Positions 21,311-32,576 of a DNA stretch of 64,000 nt are shown piece by piece (the first letter of the stretch is position 1; each line of letters starts with the position of its first letter). The stretch comes from Membranipora membranacea. Taxonomy: Eukaryota; Bryozoa; Gymnolaemata; Cheilostomatida; Membraniporidae. The position numbers and the translations under genes are program-made. The stretch spans positions 15,934,001-15,998,000 of the forward strand of contig OU612072.1 in assembly GCA_914767715.1 (NCBI GenBank). The letters run 5' to 3'. The notes beneath the pieces are model-generated. The model made no database searches, had not been told where the DNA came from, and saw only the letters and a program-made list of their open reading frames with translations.

Positions 21311-22692
21311 ATGGAAAACCAGGAGCAATGTGATTCCAGCGATGGCGAGTTTGAAGAGGTACCCGAAGACCCTGAATTCAACCTGCTTTCTCAGTTTGAG
21401 ACGAAGGAGAACCAAGACACCGGAGAACCAGAGGAAACCACCAATGCTGACAGTGAGCCCCTAACACCACCTTTCCCCCAGTATGAGGAAGAAACTGATG
21501 ATGGTACCTCAGGGGAAGTCTGGAAACGGGGACAACCCAGGTCGGAGATACGCAAAAGACGGCTCTCGTCGTCATCAGAGACCGATGTGATGCCCGTTGT
21601 GCCAGCCACATCAGTGGAAATGGTGGTGAAACCAACATGTAGGGATGTGCGTTTTCTGCCCGTGGGAGAACAGGAGAAGATTCAAGAGGAAGAGCGTAAG
21701 GGGAGACTTGACCAATACCGAGTCCCTAAGAAACCCCATAAACAAGCTAAGGAATCGAGAGAAAACCCGCTCCGTGTGAAGTTTGTGGCAGAAAGAAGTG
21801 AGCGGCGTCACCGCTGTGCCCGAGAGTCCATGTCCAGAAATCCCGGCTTTCGGACATGCCCTTTGGAGTCCTGCCAGGCAACAGAAAGGACGGCAACTGC
21901 TCTAGAAAACCATGTCTGGAGCCACTTCTTCAGACGAGTGTGTGGTTGTGGAGCTGTCCGTTTACGTCAGGCCAGATGTTTGAACACCACTCGAGGACCT
22001 CTAAACCTGGAGACCCACACAGCAAGCCACGTTGTTGGCACAATAAGGAAAAAATGTACATGGTATGCATTAGATCATGGGACAAATTCCGGCAACAGAT
22101 TTCCTTGCCAGTACCACAGGAGTGGCCTAGAGCCATTTACGACCCCCCACGGTTCGGAACAACAAGGACACCCAGAGAGCCAACAGCCACCAGTGAGACA
22201 GAACCAACCCTCAAAAAGTTGACTGTTCCACTGCGGAGAATCGCTAACACACCGGAGACCAGCTCTGCTGTCGCTGTGTCTGCCTCATGCACTAGTCAGA
22301 GAACTGCCGTTGCTGCAACTACTCCTCAGATGAACAAAGAAGGCCGCCGTACGGTTATTGCAACCGTACAGTCCAAACCAGTCGGAGCAGTACAACCGGG
22401 TCCTGTGAGACCAGGCCCACCACTAGGACCAGGACCGATAAAGATGACACCGCTGGAGCAGCTTGTGCCATCACCAGGACAGGACTCGAGTGTTCTCATC
22501 CATGAGATCAAACAATCACTGGAGTCTGTACACCAAGAAATCGCGTTGGCCGATTTGATTCGTGATGAGATTGAGACAGCGATGGGGAAGATTGCAGACT
22601 ATATGGCTGAAGAGCGAAAGGTGAGACGGCGAGTCGCGGGGCAGGTTAGAGAAATACAGAAGAAGGTGCAGCAGTTTGACAATAAACAATAG
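21311..22692 (+). CDS. Accessory ORF of the Ty3 element: two zinc-finger-like motifs and coiled coil, one frameshift
   Basis: Same strand as Ty3 gag-pol, between the pol end and the purine tract before the 3' LTR. The ATG at 21311 sits two bases after a strong splice-acceptor-like tract (ttctttttgcag), suggesting expression from a spliced RNA. The N-terminal 150 residues are acidic and Ser/Pro-rich with a basic patch. Residues 183-205 form a CX4CX12HX3H finger (Cys 183, 188; His 201, 205). A second module has Cys 213 and 223, His 236 and 240, repeating the X12 and X3 spacing. The frame shifts near an A5 run at about 22215; the rest, in the next frame, has a Pro-rich segment and about 70 charged C-terminal residues of coiled-coil type. 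It has no signal peptide or membrane span, so it is not an Env-like protein. I do not recognise the family. A role in RNA or DNA binding is inference from the fingers. Confidence 0.75.
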
Positions 22693-22706
22693 ACGGTAGT
22701 TTATTG

Positions 22707-22716
22707 TGAAGGGGGC
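22707..22716 (+). other. Polypurine tract of the Ty3 element
   Basis: gtgaagggggc lies directly before the TGTG start of the 3' LTR, the usual place of the plus-strand primer. It follows the accessory ORF stop by about 15 bases, which ties the ORF to the element. Confidence 0.75.
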
Positions 22717-23410
22717 TGTGTGGTATCGAGCAAATAAACAGTGGTTATCCCCCTTGACATTAAACAAAGTATACTAACTGGCTCAGACATTTATCTTAGT
22801 ACTCACTCTTGTTTTGTATTTGTATTGTCTATTATTTCTTACCTTGTCAATATGTATATATTATATTCTGTTTTATTCCAGTAATGCTTAGAGTGACAAT
22901 CAACACTTGTCATTGTGTAACAAACTTTTACATTAGTGTTAATACAATTTTATGGAAGAGTAAGGTTTGTTTTGCCAGTTATGCAGTTAGTCAAATAAAA
23001 ACACCCAAAATAAATATTCAGAATACTTATTTCTGTGCAATGTTTATTTAATACCGATCTAAGGAGGATTTCTGGGATATCGGAGTTTGTTGATAGTTTT
23101 GCATCGAGGCTAAAAACGGATATAATCTCGGAAACTAAATATCGATCTAAGGAGGATTTCTGGAATATCAGAGTTTGTTGATAGTTTTTGCATCGAGGCT
23201 GTACCAAAGTCAATACCCAATCGAGTTATATGTTCATATAATCTCAAACAAGCAGTTATATTAATATTTGTGCACTATAAGTTTTTATAGTTGCTCGTAA
23301 ATATTTTAGTTCTAAAATATTAGCCACAATTACAAGACAGTAATAAACACCTGCTATAAGTTCTATAGCCAGGTAAAGCAAGTCATACACAAAATAGGAA
23401 GGATATAACA
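22717..23410 (+). repeat. Full-length 3' LTR of the Ty3 element
   Basis: 694 bp starting TGTGTGGTATCG and ending ggatataaca. It contains an imperfect internal repeat of about 56 bp with a period of 89: cgatctaaggaggatttctgg at 23055 and again at 23144, each followed by a gcatcgaggct block. The 5' copy of the LTR begins inside the first of these units. AATAAA-like motifs lie near 22995. Confidence 0.87.
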
Positions 23411-24047
23411 ATATTGCATACTCGGGTATTATTGAATGGTCTGTTATTTAAATTGACCTGGTTTTGTTCAATCTGCTGCAAAATATTTATCCTGAGACGA
23501 GTGAGAAGGTTGTTATAGTTTGTCTCTGTGTAATGAACTGACAGATCTAGGTGATACTGTGGCTTTGATAGCCAGCCAAATAAGGCTCACTTGGAAAACT
23601 ATGATTAACTTGATAACATGTAATTGTAATCTGGCGATGTGTGAGAGGTGCTCTATGTACAGATATACCAGGCATTGAGAGATTGTTTATCATCCAAGGT
23701 CAGTATCAAGAATGAAAAATAGCTAAGGCGAGATAGATACAATATTGATCTATGTGTTTACATTTACAATCAAAAAATGTTTTGCTTACAAAAAGGAGCA
23801 TCATATCTTACTGAAACATAAATTGAATTTCCAGCTGTCATCATCAGATAACATGTGACCTATTGACATAAAGTCATTAAGTAATAAAAGCTAACTCATT
23901 TCATTATTTCAAATGACCTAGATGAGGAAGTTTAGATGACATCGCTCAAAGTTGTCGAGCTTGCGAGTTGAGATTTCCATAACGTTGGAATAACTTTGAC
24001 ACTAGTTACAGGACGCCTTGTTGCTGCCATTTTTGTCTTCAAAGAAC
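23411..24047. other. Upstream region of the NHL membrane-protein gene
   Basis: No ORF or repeat family recognised. It presumably holds the promoter and 5' UTR of the gene that follows, but no clear TATA box was found. Confidence 0.4.
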
Positions 24048-27000
24048 ATGGTGAGAGATTATCAAACCTATTTTGACCACCTAAATTTCATCTTGTGCTC
24101 AAACTTTCTCCGGTTACTGGTAGTAGCATTGTTTTCTCATATTATAATAACGTAAAAATCAAAGAGAACTAATTGAATGAGCACTGCGTATTTGACTCTA
24201 CTCTCCAAAGATTAGGCGAGCGAAACAATTAGTTCTAACAGCTATCCAGTCAAATTTGATTAGGGGTGCGAGACAGCATCTGCATTGAATGTACACATTT
24301 CCAAAGGGATGAAACTTTTTTTAAAGCAGGCTAGTTGTGATGTTTTATCGATTTTAGTTGTAGTGCTCGGAGTGTGAGATTTATGGGGGGATAGAAACTC
24401 AGAGAGAGTCAATCTCTTGAAACAAGAGTAGGGAACAAGCCATGCATAAACATAATTTACATGGCATTTTAAATGTTTCTGACTTTTCCAAAACTGACTC
24501 GATTATTTATTGTTGAGAATCGAAACTCCCCCTCTCTCCTTAGTTCACATGAATCAGACAAGGATGTTCGAATCACATCACCCCAGTTCCTAAAACTCTT
24601 TTGAGCGCGGAAGTATTTTAAATTGACACAGCTAATTTACACTAAGTAAGGATTGGGGTTCTGGGCTGGCCCTAAGCAGGATTAGGGTCTGTTTCATACC
24701 AAAGACTTATATGGATGAGACCATATATGACCTCATAGAGTGTTCAGGAAGCTGCCGAGATGTGAACAAGACAACACTTTGCAATCTGACCCTGAGATTA
24801 GCAAATAGGCCAAAATAACAAAAACCTCACCTTACTTAAAGTTGATCCTAATAAACTTTTGATAGTAGGTTTGGTGGGCAGCCCAAAAGTATCAAGGTCT
24901 GCGGATGAGCATAGAAGAGGAATTGTGTCTTGTGAATTGTTTCTTACACGACGAAAATAAAGCATGTCATAACAACTATGTTATAAAACTGAGACTTGTG
25001 TCAGAATGTTCACTCTCTTCCAAGCAACCTCACTAGCAAATGTAGTCGTAGTGGTTGAAATGGTCGTTGCAGCAATACAAGAAATCTTAACAGCAATAAT
25101 TTCTTCTATCATGAAAACCTACATTCCAAGTTTCAATAGAGTATCACTTCAGATATAGTTTGTCAATTGTAGGAGAGGACAATCTGCTTTCTGCTAGTGG
25201 CAGGTGTTGCTTGTGGATTGATGTAAGTATTGTCCTCAGATATTCCTTTCCAACTCAAATCTTAACATTGAACGATCGAAGTAGATTTTGATAAAGAAAT
25301 CTGACAATTTAAGATGAAAATTGCCCACTACCTGTCAGATGGAGGGAGATGTGACAGGATAGGGATAAAAGTACATAGAATAACCTTGTCAATAATAGAC
25401 ATGAGAATTTGTTGTGGATTTGAAAATGCAATTTGCATCAGAATAATGATGCGCTATCTCTATGTTGTTTTGTAGATTATCACCTGATAATGAGATGACA
25501 ACTTACATTATAACTGAATACCATGTCTACCATTTGGAGGCTGACTTGCATAAAGTTGGTAATATCCTCTTCTCAGATGGCAGCGCAATTAAAACCACAG
25601 ACGGGATAACTACATTTTTAATAGCAGGGTCAGCACTGTCATGGGGATATCAGAACGGGATAGGAGGAGATGCCGTGTTCAATTATATCTTAGGTTTCGT
25701 GCAGCTGTCTCCTGATGAGGTTATCCTCGCTGATTCTTACAACCATTGTCTGAGATCTGTCGATCGAGCGACAAACCGGACTTCGGACTATGCAGGAAGT
25801 TGTACAACAGCAGGTGACACAAATGGTACTGACGGTTTATTTAGTTATCCCATATCAGTTCTACTTGATAATCACAATCCCAATCATCTCATCATTGCTG
25901 AAGAAGGTGGCGCTTTGCGATCTCTGAATATTGTTTCGAAAAGTTTATCCACCATTTTTCGTGGGGTATTCATTGTTTACAATATTATTCAAGAGAAAGT
26001 CACAGGGAACATTTATATAGCTGGTATTAACCTGATTGGTTATTATAGCTTTGATAGTAACACTTTGACAACAGTAAGTGCTGATGGTCATTATTGGAAT
26101 GTGAAGTTTTTGGATGAACACAGCCTCCTTCTGTCTGAGACTAATAGTCACAGACTAGAAACCCTCAATCTTGAAACAAACACAAGCTCCTATATTTGCT
26201 CTGGTATTCGAGGACATGAGAGCGGTAACTTAACCTCCTGCAGCTTATATTATCCGCGTGGACTACTCATCCACAACAAAACTATCTATGTCGGGGAATT
26301 GGAGCGAATAAGATCAGTCCAGGGTAAGTCCAGTGAGGTTAGTAGGTGTTAACCTGGGTTTATCCTCTGATAAATTTGATGCAAGATTAATGAAGATCAG
26401 GCATTTCAAGAATGTTGTTGATGCTGAGATCAGTCATGATAATTAGGCAAGGCTACTTTTCATTATGATTGTCTACAAAAGGTATTTTTATACTCAGGGA
26501 GTTTGAACCTCTGTAAACCATGGTTGCATAACTCTACATAACTAACTCTAACTCACCTGATTGCAATTAATCAGGTTTGTCAGGTGCTTATAATTTATCT
26601 ATTATTTCTTTATTGAATCAATATTATTATTATATTTGATTGTTTTATATTGCTTTAAAATAAATCAAAAGCTTGTTGACTCATTTGAACTATAATAATT
26701 ATATGTATTGGTGTATGCTGATAAACTTAATATCATAAACATGAATAGGACTTCCAATTTAATGCTGATAAGGAAAGCCTTCAGGCTTGTTATAGATTTG
26801 ATTCCACTCCACAATCAGTTATCAGAGGTATCAAACATGTCACTACTGTGAGGCAGGATGCTATGATATGACATCGTCTTCTTGCTCTTCATTCCACTCT
26901 CTATATTTTATACAGGAGACATCGTTCAAATATCTCCAGAAAGTCCTAAATCAACTACCACAACTACTCTAACTCTCCCAACTACTATAATTACTCCCAC

Positions 27001-28771
27001 TACTATAACTACTCAAGCTAATCCAACAGCTTTCACTGCTTCAACCACTCACACTTCAACAGCTACCACTGCTACTGGTGAGATATCATTAAAATTGGGT
27101 TATTTATAAGCCAAGGAACTTGAATTGAAATTGAAAATTTGTGGTTTGTCTTAGATTTTCAACATGAACAAATCAAAAAACAAAAACAAAAAAATAATCT
27201 AACACTGCCTGTGTTGAAACTTCAGCTGGGAGTTAAGTGAGCTATAGTTTTTTTGGAGAAAGAATTTTTGCCTTTTCCACTGTTCGAAGGATCTTTTGTG
27301 TCGCATGTTCATGGTGGAGCAATCTAGCATTATTTGATGAGGTAATTGCTGTTAAAAGATATAGAGACAAGCTTTACCTGTTTTTGATTATGTATTCAAA
27401 TGATATGCTAGTAACTGATTATATCTCTTATGCTTGGTTCACATTGTCCCAGATGACACTAGGATTCCATCCCAGATGCTTATCCCAGTCACATTATAAC
27501 ACCATCCCAGATAGCCATCCCAGATAGCCATCCCAGATAGCCATCCCAGATAGCCATCCCAGTCAATGTGAACCAGAAAATGACACAATCCCAGACTGTT
27601 CAAACTTTCCCGATTCTATCCCAGACGGACCCAGACAGTCTAGGATTGTGTCATTTTCTGGTTCACATTGACTGGGATGGCTATTTGGGATGGCTATCTG
27701 GGATGGCTATCTGGGATGGCTTTCTGGGATAAATGTTATAATGTGACTGGGATAAGCATCTGGGATGGCATACTAGTGTCATCTTGGACAATGTGAACCA
27801 AGCATTAGACCAATGTTCTTGGCAAATGTGAAAAGCATGTTGATTATTAAAATCTTGATCTTTAGCACAAGATACCTCTATTAAAACTACCACAAAGTCA
27901 TCACCTTCTACTGCCCAGATAGCAATTATATGTTCAACGGTGGCTGTTGTATTGTGTACTCTAATCATTGGATTGGTGATTGTTAAGATGAGAGGCAAAC
28001 CGCCAACCCGATCTGCAGCTCAGAGGTAAAGTGGAACAGGGAGCTAAATCTGTAGATATACTTTTGTACCATAATGGACACAAGCTCATTATTATACAGC
28101 ATACAACAGTACTGTCTCTTCTTGTAAATAAGATCGCACTAGAAATTCAAACGGTGTCATATTCAAATACTTTCTTATTTCCCAGTATAACCATCAACAT
28201 CCAAGCATAATAAGGTTACTTATACAGTCATTTTTAAAAAACGAGGAATTATAACATGATTTGTAAGCAAACCCACAACTTATCATTTTCATCATACTTT
28301 CAGCCGTTCTGAAGCTGATGAAATTCAGCTGGAAGTAACTGGCACTGCCCCCATGGTTGGAAATCAGGAAACTATCCAAGATGGAGAAGATGATGGGAAC
28401 CACTGCCAGATAGATATGAGTCAGCCTGATTTCCATGTATACAGCTCGCCAAGGTGAGTTGTGAGGAAAGTTATTTGACCCCAAACATTACTTCTAAGAC
28501 ACACGCATAAGGTACACTCATAAGTACACAATTTGATGCAGGTTATCAATCGGATCGTAGCACAAATAAATTTTCGTAGTCAAATATGTTTATAAGGAAC
28601 AATATTTTGTTCTCTTATTTCAGTCGTCCTACTGCTGAAGACAATCAGCAGAACGCTGCTGACGCTGCTACTGGAATAAGGAGTCAGGTCAATGTACAAG
28701 CAGAAGAAGATGGTGGAGAATACTGTGACCCAGATCCGGCTGATTATCACCAATACAGCCTGCCCCTGTAA
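24048..28771 (+). CDS. Type I membrane protein: NHL-like propeller ectodomain, Thr/Ser stalk, one TM span, acidic tail
   Basis: Exons: 24048-24050 (ATG only, tentative), 25173-25222, 25476-26323, 26916-27077, 27866-28025, 28304-28453, 28624-28771; 506 residues with all phases consistent. Exon 2 supplies a hydrophobic signal peptide (ICFLLVAGVACG). Exon 3 (residues about 18-300) has NHL/beta-propeller repeats such as EVILADSYNHCLRSVDRATN and HSLLLSETNSHRLETLNL, with several N-glycosylation sequons. Exon 4 is a Thr/Ser/Pro stalk, probably O-glycosylated. Exon 5 holds the span (IAIICSTVAVVLCTLIIGLVIV, about 372-393) followed by KMRGK. The tail is acidic and ends EYCDPDPADYHQYSLPL, with Tyr residues that could be phosphorylation sites. 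A cell-surface receptor or adhesion role is inferred from the architecture. The first exon rests only on a correctly phased ATG|gtgaga. Exon 5 has two acceptors 6 bases apart. Confidence 0.8.
24051..25172 (+). other. First intron of the NHL gene, with a segment duplicated downstream
   Basis: No ORF of note. About 24400-24875 resembles 29615-30385 in the same orientation, with shared blocks such as tctcttgaaacaagag, aatttacactaagtaagga/aatttacactgagtaagga and gtttcatac. This indicates that part of the locus was copied downstream. The exact exon 1 position is uncertain. Confidence 0.55.
27431..27804. mobile_element. Foldback MITE, Harbinger/PIF-like, in an NHL gene intron
   Basis: 374 bp, nearly all inverted repeat. 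Each arm is about 165 bases and begins TGCTTGGTTCACATTGTCC. The three bases TTA flank both ends (27428-27430 and 27805-27807), the target duplication typical of PIF/Harbinger elements. Inside each arm the 13-base unit catcccagatagc is repeated three to four times. It has no coding capacity. The transcribed intron copy would form a very strong hairpin. Confidence 0.85.
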
Positions 28772-28859
28772 AGTTCAGGGAAAGCTATCTAAGGATTTCG
28801 AACTTAACATGACCATATCGAAGGAATATCTTATTGTTCCTATTTTCTCTAAATTTATG

Positions 28860-28955
28860 TTCACAAGCTGAAGAAGATGGTGGACATTACTCCGGCCAGA
28901 TCTGGCTGATAATAACTTGTACAACTTACCCCTGTAAAGTACAGGGAAGGTTATA
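28860..28955 (+). pseudogene. Decayed tandem copy of the NHL gene last exon
   Basis: Resembles 28698-28793: agctgaagaagatggtgga...ccagatc..gctgat...cccctgtaaagt.caggga aligns with the true last exon. Small indels destroy the reading frame. It lies 90 bases past the stop, perhaps within the 3' UTR. Confidence 0.7.
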
Positions 28956-29614
28956 ATATATAATTTTTTCCTTCTATCATATTATTCTCTAAACTTATTC
29001 TCAATTATAATCATCAATTGAACCTATACTGATGCTATATATTGCCCTCTCTCGTTTGAACAAATCGTAATTCTATTCTTTGTTGATACTAGATACCTAG
29101 TGAAAAGCGCAACACAGAGTTAATCAGAGGGTGTGTGTCTGATGTGAATGCGAAATCCAAATGTCAAATTGGATTTTAAACCGGTCTATTATGACAGCTG
29201 TATTCCTAGCATTCATTTCTATTCTTCGAGTTGATACTGATTTCAAACTGTTTATTTTTTATGATATATATGATGTTGTTGTAAAAGAGTGAATTTTGTA
29301 TTATGAAATAGAAACATCAGGAAGCAAACAGACCTTATCCAAATGGTTGTGGCTTAATGAGGTGTGTGGTTGACATGAGCTGTTAACACAACACTAGCAT
29401 TCTGTTGCTAGCCAGTGTGATGGGTCTGACTGATTTGGTTAGATATCGCCAAATCAACCAGATACATCGCATTAGCTAATATGTACATCATGTGGTAGTA
29501 ATCAATCAAGGGTATCTTGCCTTTGTGTGGGGCTCAGACCACTTGGCCAATGGAATCATCTTTCTGCAATACTTCCCATGGTTTATATGGTTGTCTCTTG
29601 GAAAGGAGTGAGAG
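28956..29614. other. Unassigned sequence downstream of the NHL gene
   Basis: AT-rich, with no ORF that looks coding and no recognised repeat. It probably includes the 3' end of the transcript. Confidence 0.4.
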
Positions 29615-30385
29615 CAAATCTCTTGAAACAAGAGCAGGAAATAAGCCATACAAGAGCATAATTTTAATGAAATTTCAAACCACTCTAAACTTGCTAAAAA
29701 TGACATTATTTAGCCATTCGAGGATATGAGCTGTAGCCAATTGTTAAACGGCCGTCAGCGCTTCATCAGGTCTACAGTGTGAAAAGTAAGGTTATGAAGA
29801 ATTTTTTCATCAGTTTTACGAGAAGCCGCAGCTATACTAGTGTTTTCTATGATATGTATTTCAGAATATAGTTAACATCGAGTTAATGTCAGAAGGGTAA
29901 CATTTTGATTTTCTTTCTATGATTTTTTTATAAGTAAGATAAACCTATAGTAGAGGTAGGGGTGGGGCGGGAGGATATAAATTAAACTTTCTCATGAGCA
30001 TCATGTGAGATAAATGAAGTATTTATTGACAGTGAAAAATCCCCAACACTCCTTGTTTCAAATGAATTGGACAAGGAAGATGAAATAACATCTCGAAAGT
30101 TCCTCAAGCTTTTCTTATCGAGGATGTAGTTTTAGTGAACAAGCCAATTTACACTGAGTAAGGACTGGCAATCTAGGCTGGCCTTAAACAGGATAAGGGT
30201 ATGTTTCATACAATTGACTAATGTGTCCATACATGACCTAGTGAGGTGATAAAGATGTGATAAAGACATCCTTTAGCCATCGTCAGCTGCTTTTGAGCAT
30301 AGCGAACAGGACAAAACAGGAACACTTAACTCAAAGTGAATACATGTTTCCTTTAACCTGTTGATAGTAGTAGTAGTAGGCTAAA
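29615..30385 (+). repeat. Diverged direct duplicate of the NHL gene first-intron region
   Basis: Similar to about 24400-24875 in order and orientation, with many substitutions and indels. Together with the terminal-exon copy at 32439-32568 it outlines a second, mostly lost copy of the NHL gene. Confidence 0.6.
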
Positions 30386-30408
30386 ATGAAATGATAAGAA
30401 CTGACTCA

Positions 30409-31460
30409 TTAATTGAGAAGTTTGAGGTCGTGGCTCCGAGTGGCATTTTTGAATGTAGCAAGGGATAGACTCAGCTTAACATGATTGGTTAATTCGTTAA
30501 ACTTCTGAGCACCGAAATTAGCTAAAGCAAATCTATAATTTTCCTTAGATAGTCTAAACCCAGAACTTTTAGCAAGCCGAGTTTCACTAGTTAATTTCTC
30601 GGGGAGCAGATTGGGATCAATTATTGGGACTAAACTATTAACAATTTTATAAAACGTCAGCAGATACAAATATTCGAAACGCAAAGTTAAAACAGGGATG
30701 TTGTAGGTCTTTCGAGTATTATCTTTAGAACTGTTATAGTCTATAATTTTCAAACATCTATTCTCAATTCTTAAAAATTCTTTTTTGACATAGTCGTTTG
30801 TGGTAGATTAAACAGGAGAGCTGTATTCCAGATTAGAACGTATAAGTCCAATGTACCAAAGCTTAGCTAATTTAGGTGTCAGGAATTTTCTATTACGTTG
30901 AAAGTTGGTGACTATGGGATAAAGTTTTTGTTTAATTTTACTGGTATGAGATTTAAAATTTAATTTGATATCAGGAATCACACTTAAGTACTTAATTTTG
31001 TCAGATTGTTTGAAAATGAGATTGTTAAATTCAAGTTCCGGAGGTTTGATGTTACGTTTAATGGAAATGGTCATGACATCCGTTTTACCGCTGTTTAGAA
31101 CAAGGCAATTTTCACTGTACCAACTGGATGCTTGATGAATGCTTTTATCCATGAGTTTTGTGGAAATGTCTGGGTTTTCCCACTGGTGACTAGTTAGCAG
31201 TCATCAGCATATAGATAACAATTTTTTAGCTCCATCAGATCGTTAATAAACATGATAAACAGGAGGGGTCCAAGTACAGACCCCTGCAGCACACCAGTTA
31301 TAACTCGACTGCATTCAGATACACAACCATAAGCGATCATGGCCTGCTCTCGACTTGAAAGATAGTTTTTGATTAAATTTGACGCATTAGAGTGATAATT
31401 GAAATTGGTTTACGCAATCAAAATCTTTACGGATATCTAGTGCAGAAACTGTGACAAATT
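30409..31460 (-). pseudogene. Fragment of a non-LTR retrotransposon (LINE) reverse transcriptase
   Basis: On the minus strand from about 31460: SSREQAMIAYGCVSECSR, then the RT motif VITGVLQGSVLGPLLF and the catalytic box LYADDC near 31205-31225. A frameshift follows right after that box. The next ORF (31152-30808) has ASSWYSENCLVLNSGKTDVM and KYLSVIPDIKLNF, the usual thumb-side motifs of CR1/Jockey-like LINEs. The C-terminal part (30753-30409) is in another frame. No endonuclease domain is present, so the copy is 5'-truncated and dead. A short tag trinucleotide run near 30365-30378 may mark its 3' end. Confidence 0.85.
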
Positions 31461-31794
31461 GTGACTCGTGCTTTGACAGCAGGGAACAAAATTTGTTGAC
31501 TAGTTGAGTTAAAATTTGATAAGTTAAATGGCTGTATCTATTTCAATGTTTATTGGCTAATGATTGTCTCTTATCATAAAAAGTTCTGGTTTTGGAGACA
31601 AATTATTTATACCATCTCGTGCGGAAAGGTATTTTACATACACTCACCAATTTTTTTTGTGTTTGAATAATAAGGGTCTGGACAGGGGCTGATATCATGC
31701 CCAGCGTCCCTTGATTATTCACATTTTCATTGATGGATATATAGTAAACTATGGCTCACAGCACAAGCTAATTACGTCATGTCGCGCTATTTAA

Positions 31795-32170
31795 AGGGCA
31801 ACCAAGGTTTCGCAGCAATGCATTAATGGGTAGCAAATAATGTGCTGGGCAGCATCAGCTTTGTGCATTACGCGATGCAAAACTCAAAGTAGTTGCTGAC
31901 TCTAAGCTGGGTAACACTTCAGTTTAGGGGAGGTTCCAAGACTTTGCTGTAATAATTATAGAGCACAGGCTAAATAATAACAGGAACAGGAAACTGCATG
32001 TGGTATTCTCTTTTAGCTGAGTTTGAGTACCTGATTGAAGAAATGTTTCACAAGAATTCTGGCTGAATAATCATCCGAATTATATTTTGTCTTTTTCCCG
32101 ATGCAGAAGGTGCAATCTGCTATTAATCAATGGCCATCAATGAGAAGTTGTTTGAAACCTTGGTTGCCCT
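31795..32170. mobile_element. TTAA-flanked MITE, piggyBac-type
   Basis: 376 bp with terminal inverted repeats AGGGCAACCAAGGTTTC (left, plus strand) and its complement on the right. TTAA flanks both ends (31791-31794 and 32171-32174), the hallmark of piggyBac-superfamily insertion. It has no ORF. It lies within the decayed duplicate of the NHL gene. Confidence 0.8.
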
Positions 32171-32438
32171 TTAAGTGGGACAGTATTGAATGCTATTAGC
32201 CTGTCTAGGTAGTATATTAAGTCTATGTTGCTGCCTTTTCTAGTAAATAATATAGAACTGGAACTTCCAACAGTGAATTGTTTATTACGGAGATCCAAGC
32301 TTGGTCACGCTGTAGGTACATTTAAAGTGAAAAAATTAGTGTTGACGCATGATGTAGGATATCCGAAACATGTGACGTGGAAAATAAATCACAAGTAAAT
32401 GTGTTGAAAAGAAAACCTAATGGTTTGCATCATACTTT

Positions 32439-32568
32439 CAGCCGTCCAAGAGCTGATGACATTCAAATGGAAGTTCTTGATGCTGCCGCAGTGAATGTGA
32501 ATGAGGAAATTTTACTTGGTGAGGAAGATGATGGAGAACGCTGTGGGCCAGATGAGGCTCATGTATGA
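32439..32568 (+). pseudogene. Paralogous terminal exon of the NHL gene (alternative last exon or relic)
   Basis: After a good acceptor (catactttcag) the frame encodes SRPRADDIQMEVLDAA...EEDDGERCGPDEAHV and stops at 32566-32568. The start matches exon 6 (SRSEADEIQLEV) and the end matches exon 7 (EEDGGEYCDPD). The same catactttcag precedes exon 6. Its phase would fit splicing from the exon 5 donor at 28025, so it could be an alternative tail, but the region between holds decayed duplicate and transposon sequence, which favours a relic. Confidence 0.6.
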
Positions 32569-32576
32569 AGCTTACC

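Larger units (their letters stand above)
6731..23410 (+). mobile_element. Ty3/Gypsy-type LTR retrotransposon with 5'-truncated LTR and accessory ORF, interrupted by a BEL element
   Basis: Order on the plus strand: partial 5' LTR (6731-7045), primer-binding site, gag (7101), protease, reverse transcriptase, RNase H, integrase (10743-about 12494), accessory ORF (21311-22692), purine-rich tract (22707-22716) and 3' LTR (22717-23410). The pol order PR-RT-RH-IN is that of Ty3/Gypsy (Metaviridae). The BEL insertion (12493-21234) accounts for about 8.7 kb, leaving roughly 7.9 kb of Ty3 sequence. Pol carries at least two in-frame stops and two frameshifts, so it cannot make a full polyprotein. The two LTR copies differ at only 2 positions over 315 bp, which points to a recent insertion. 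Confidence 0.9.

Noticed and set aside
27480-27760. Regularly repeated catcccagatagc units resembling a CRISPR-like array
   Set aside because: There are no spacers. The units are adjacent and symmetric inside a foldback MITE.
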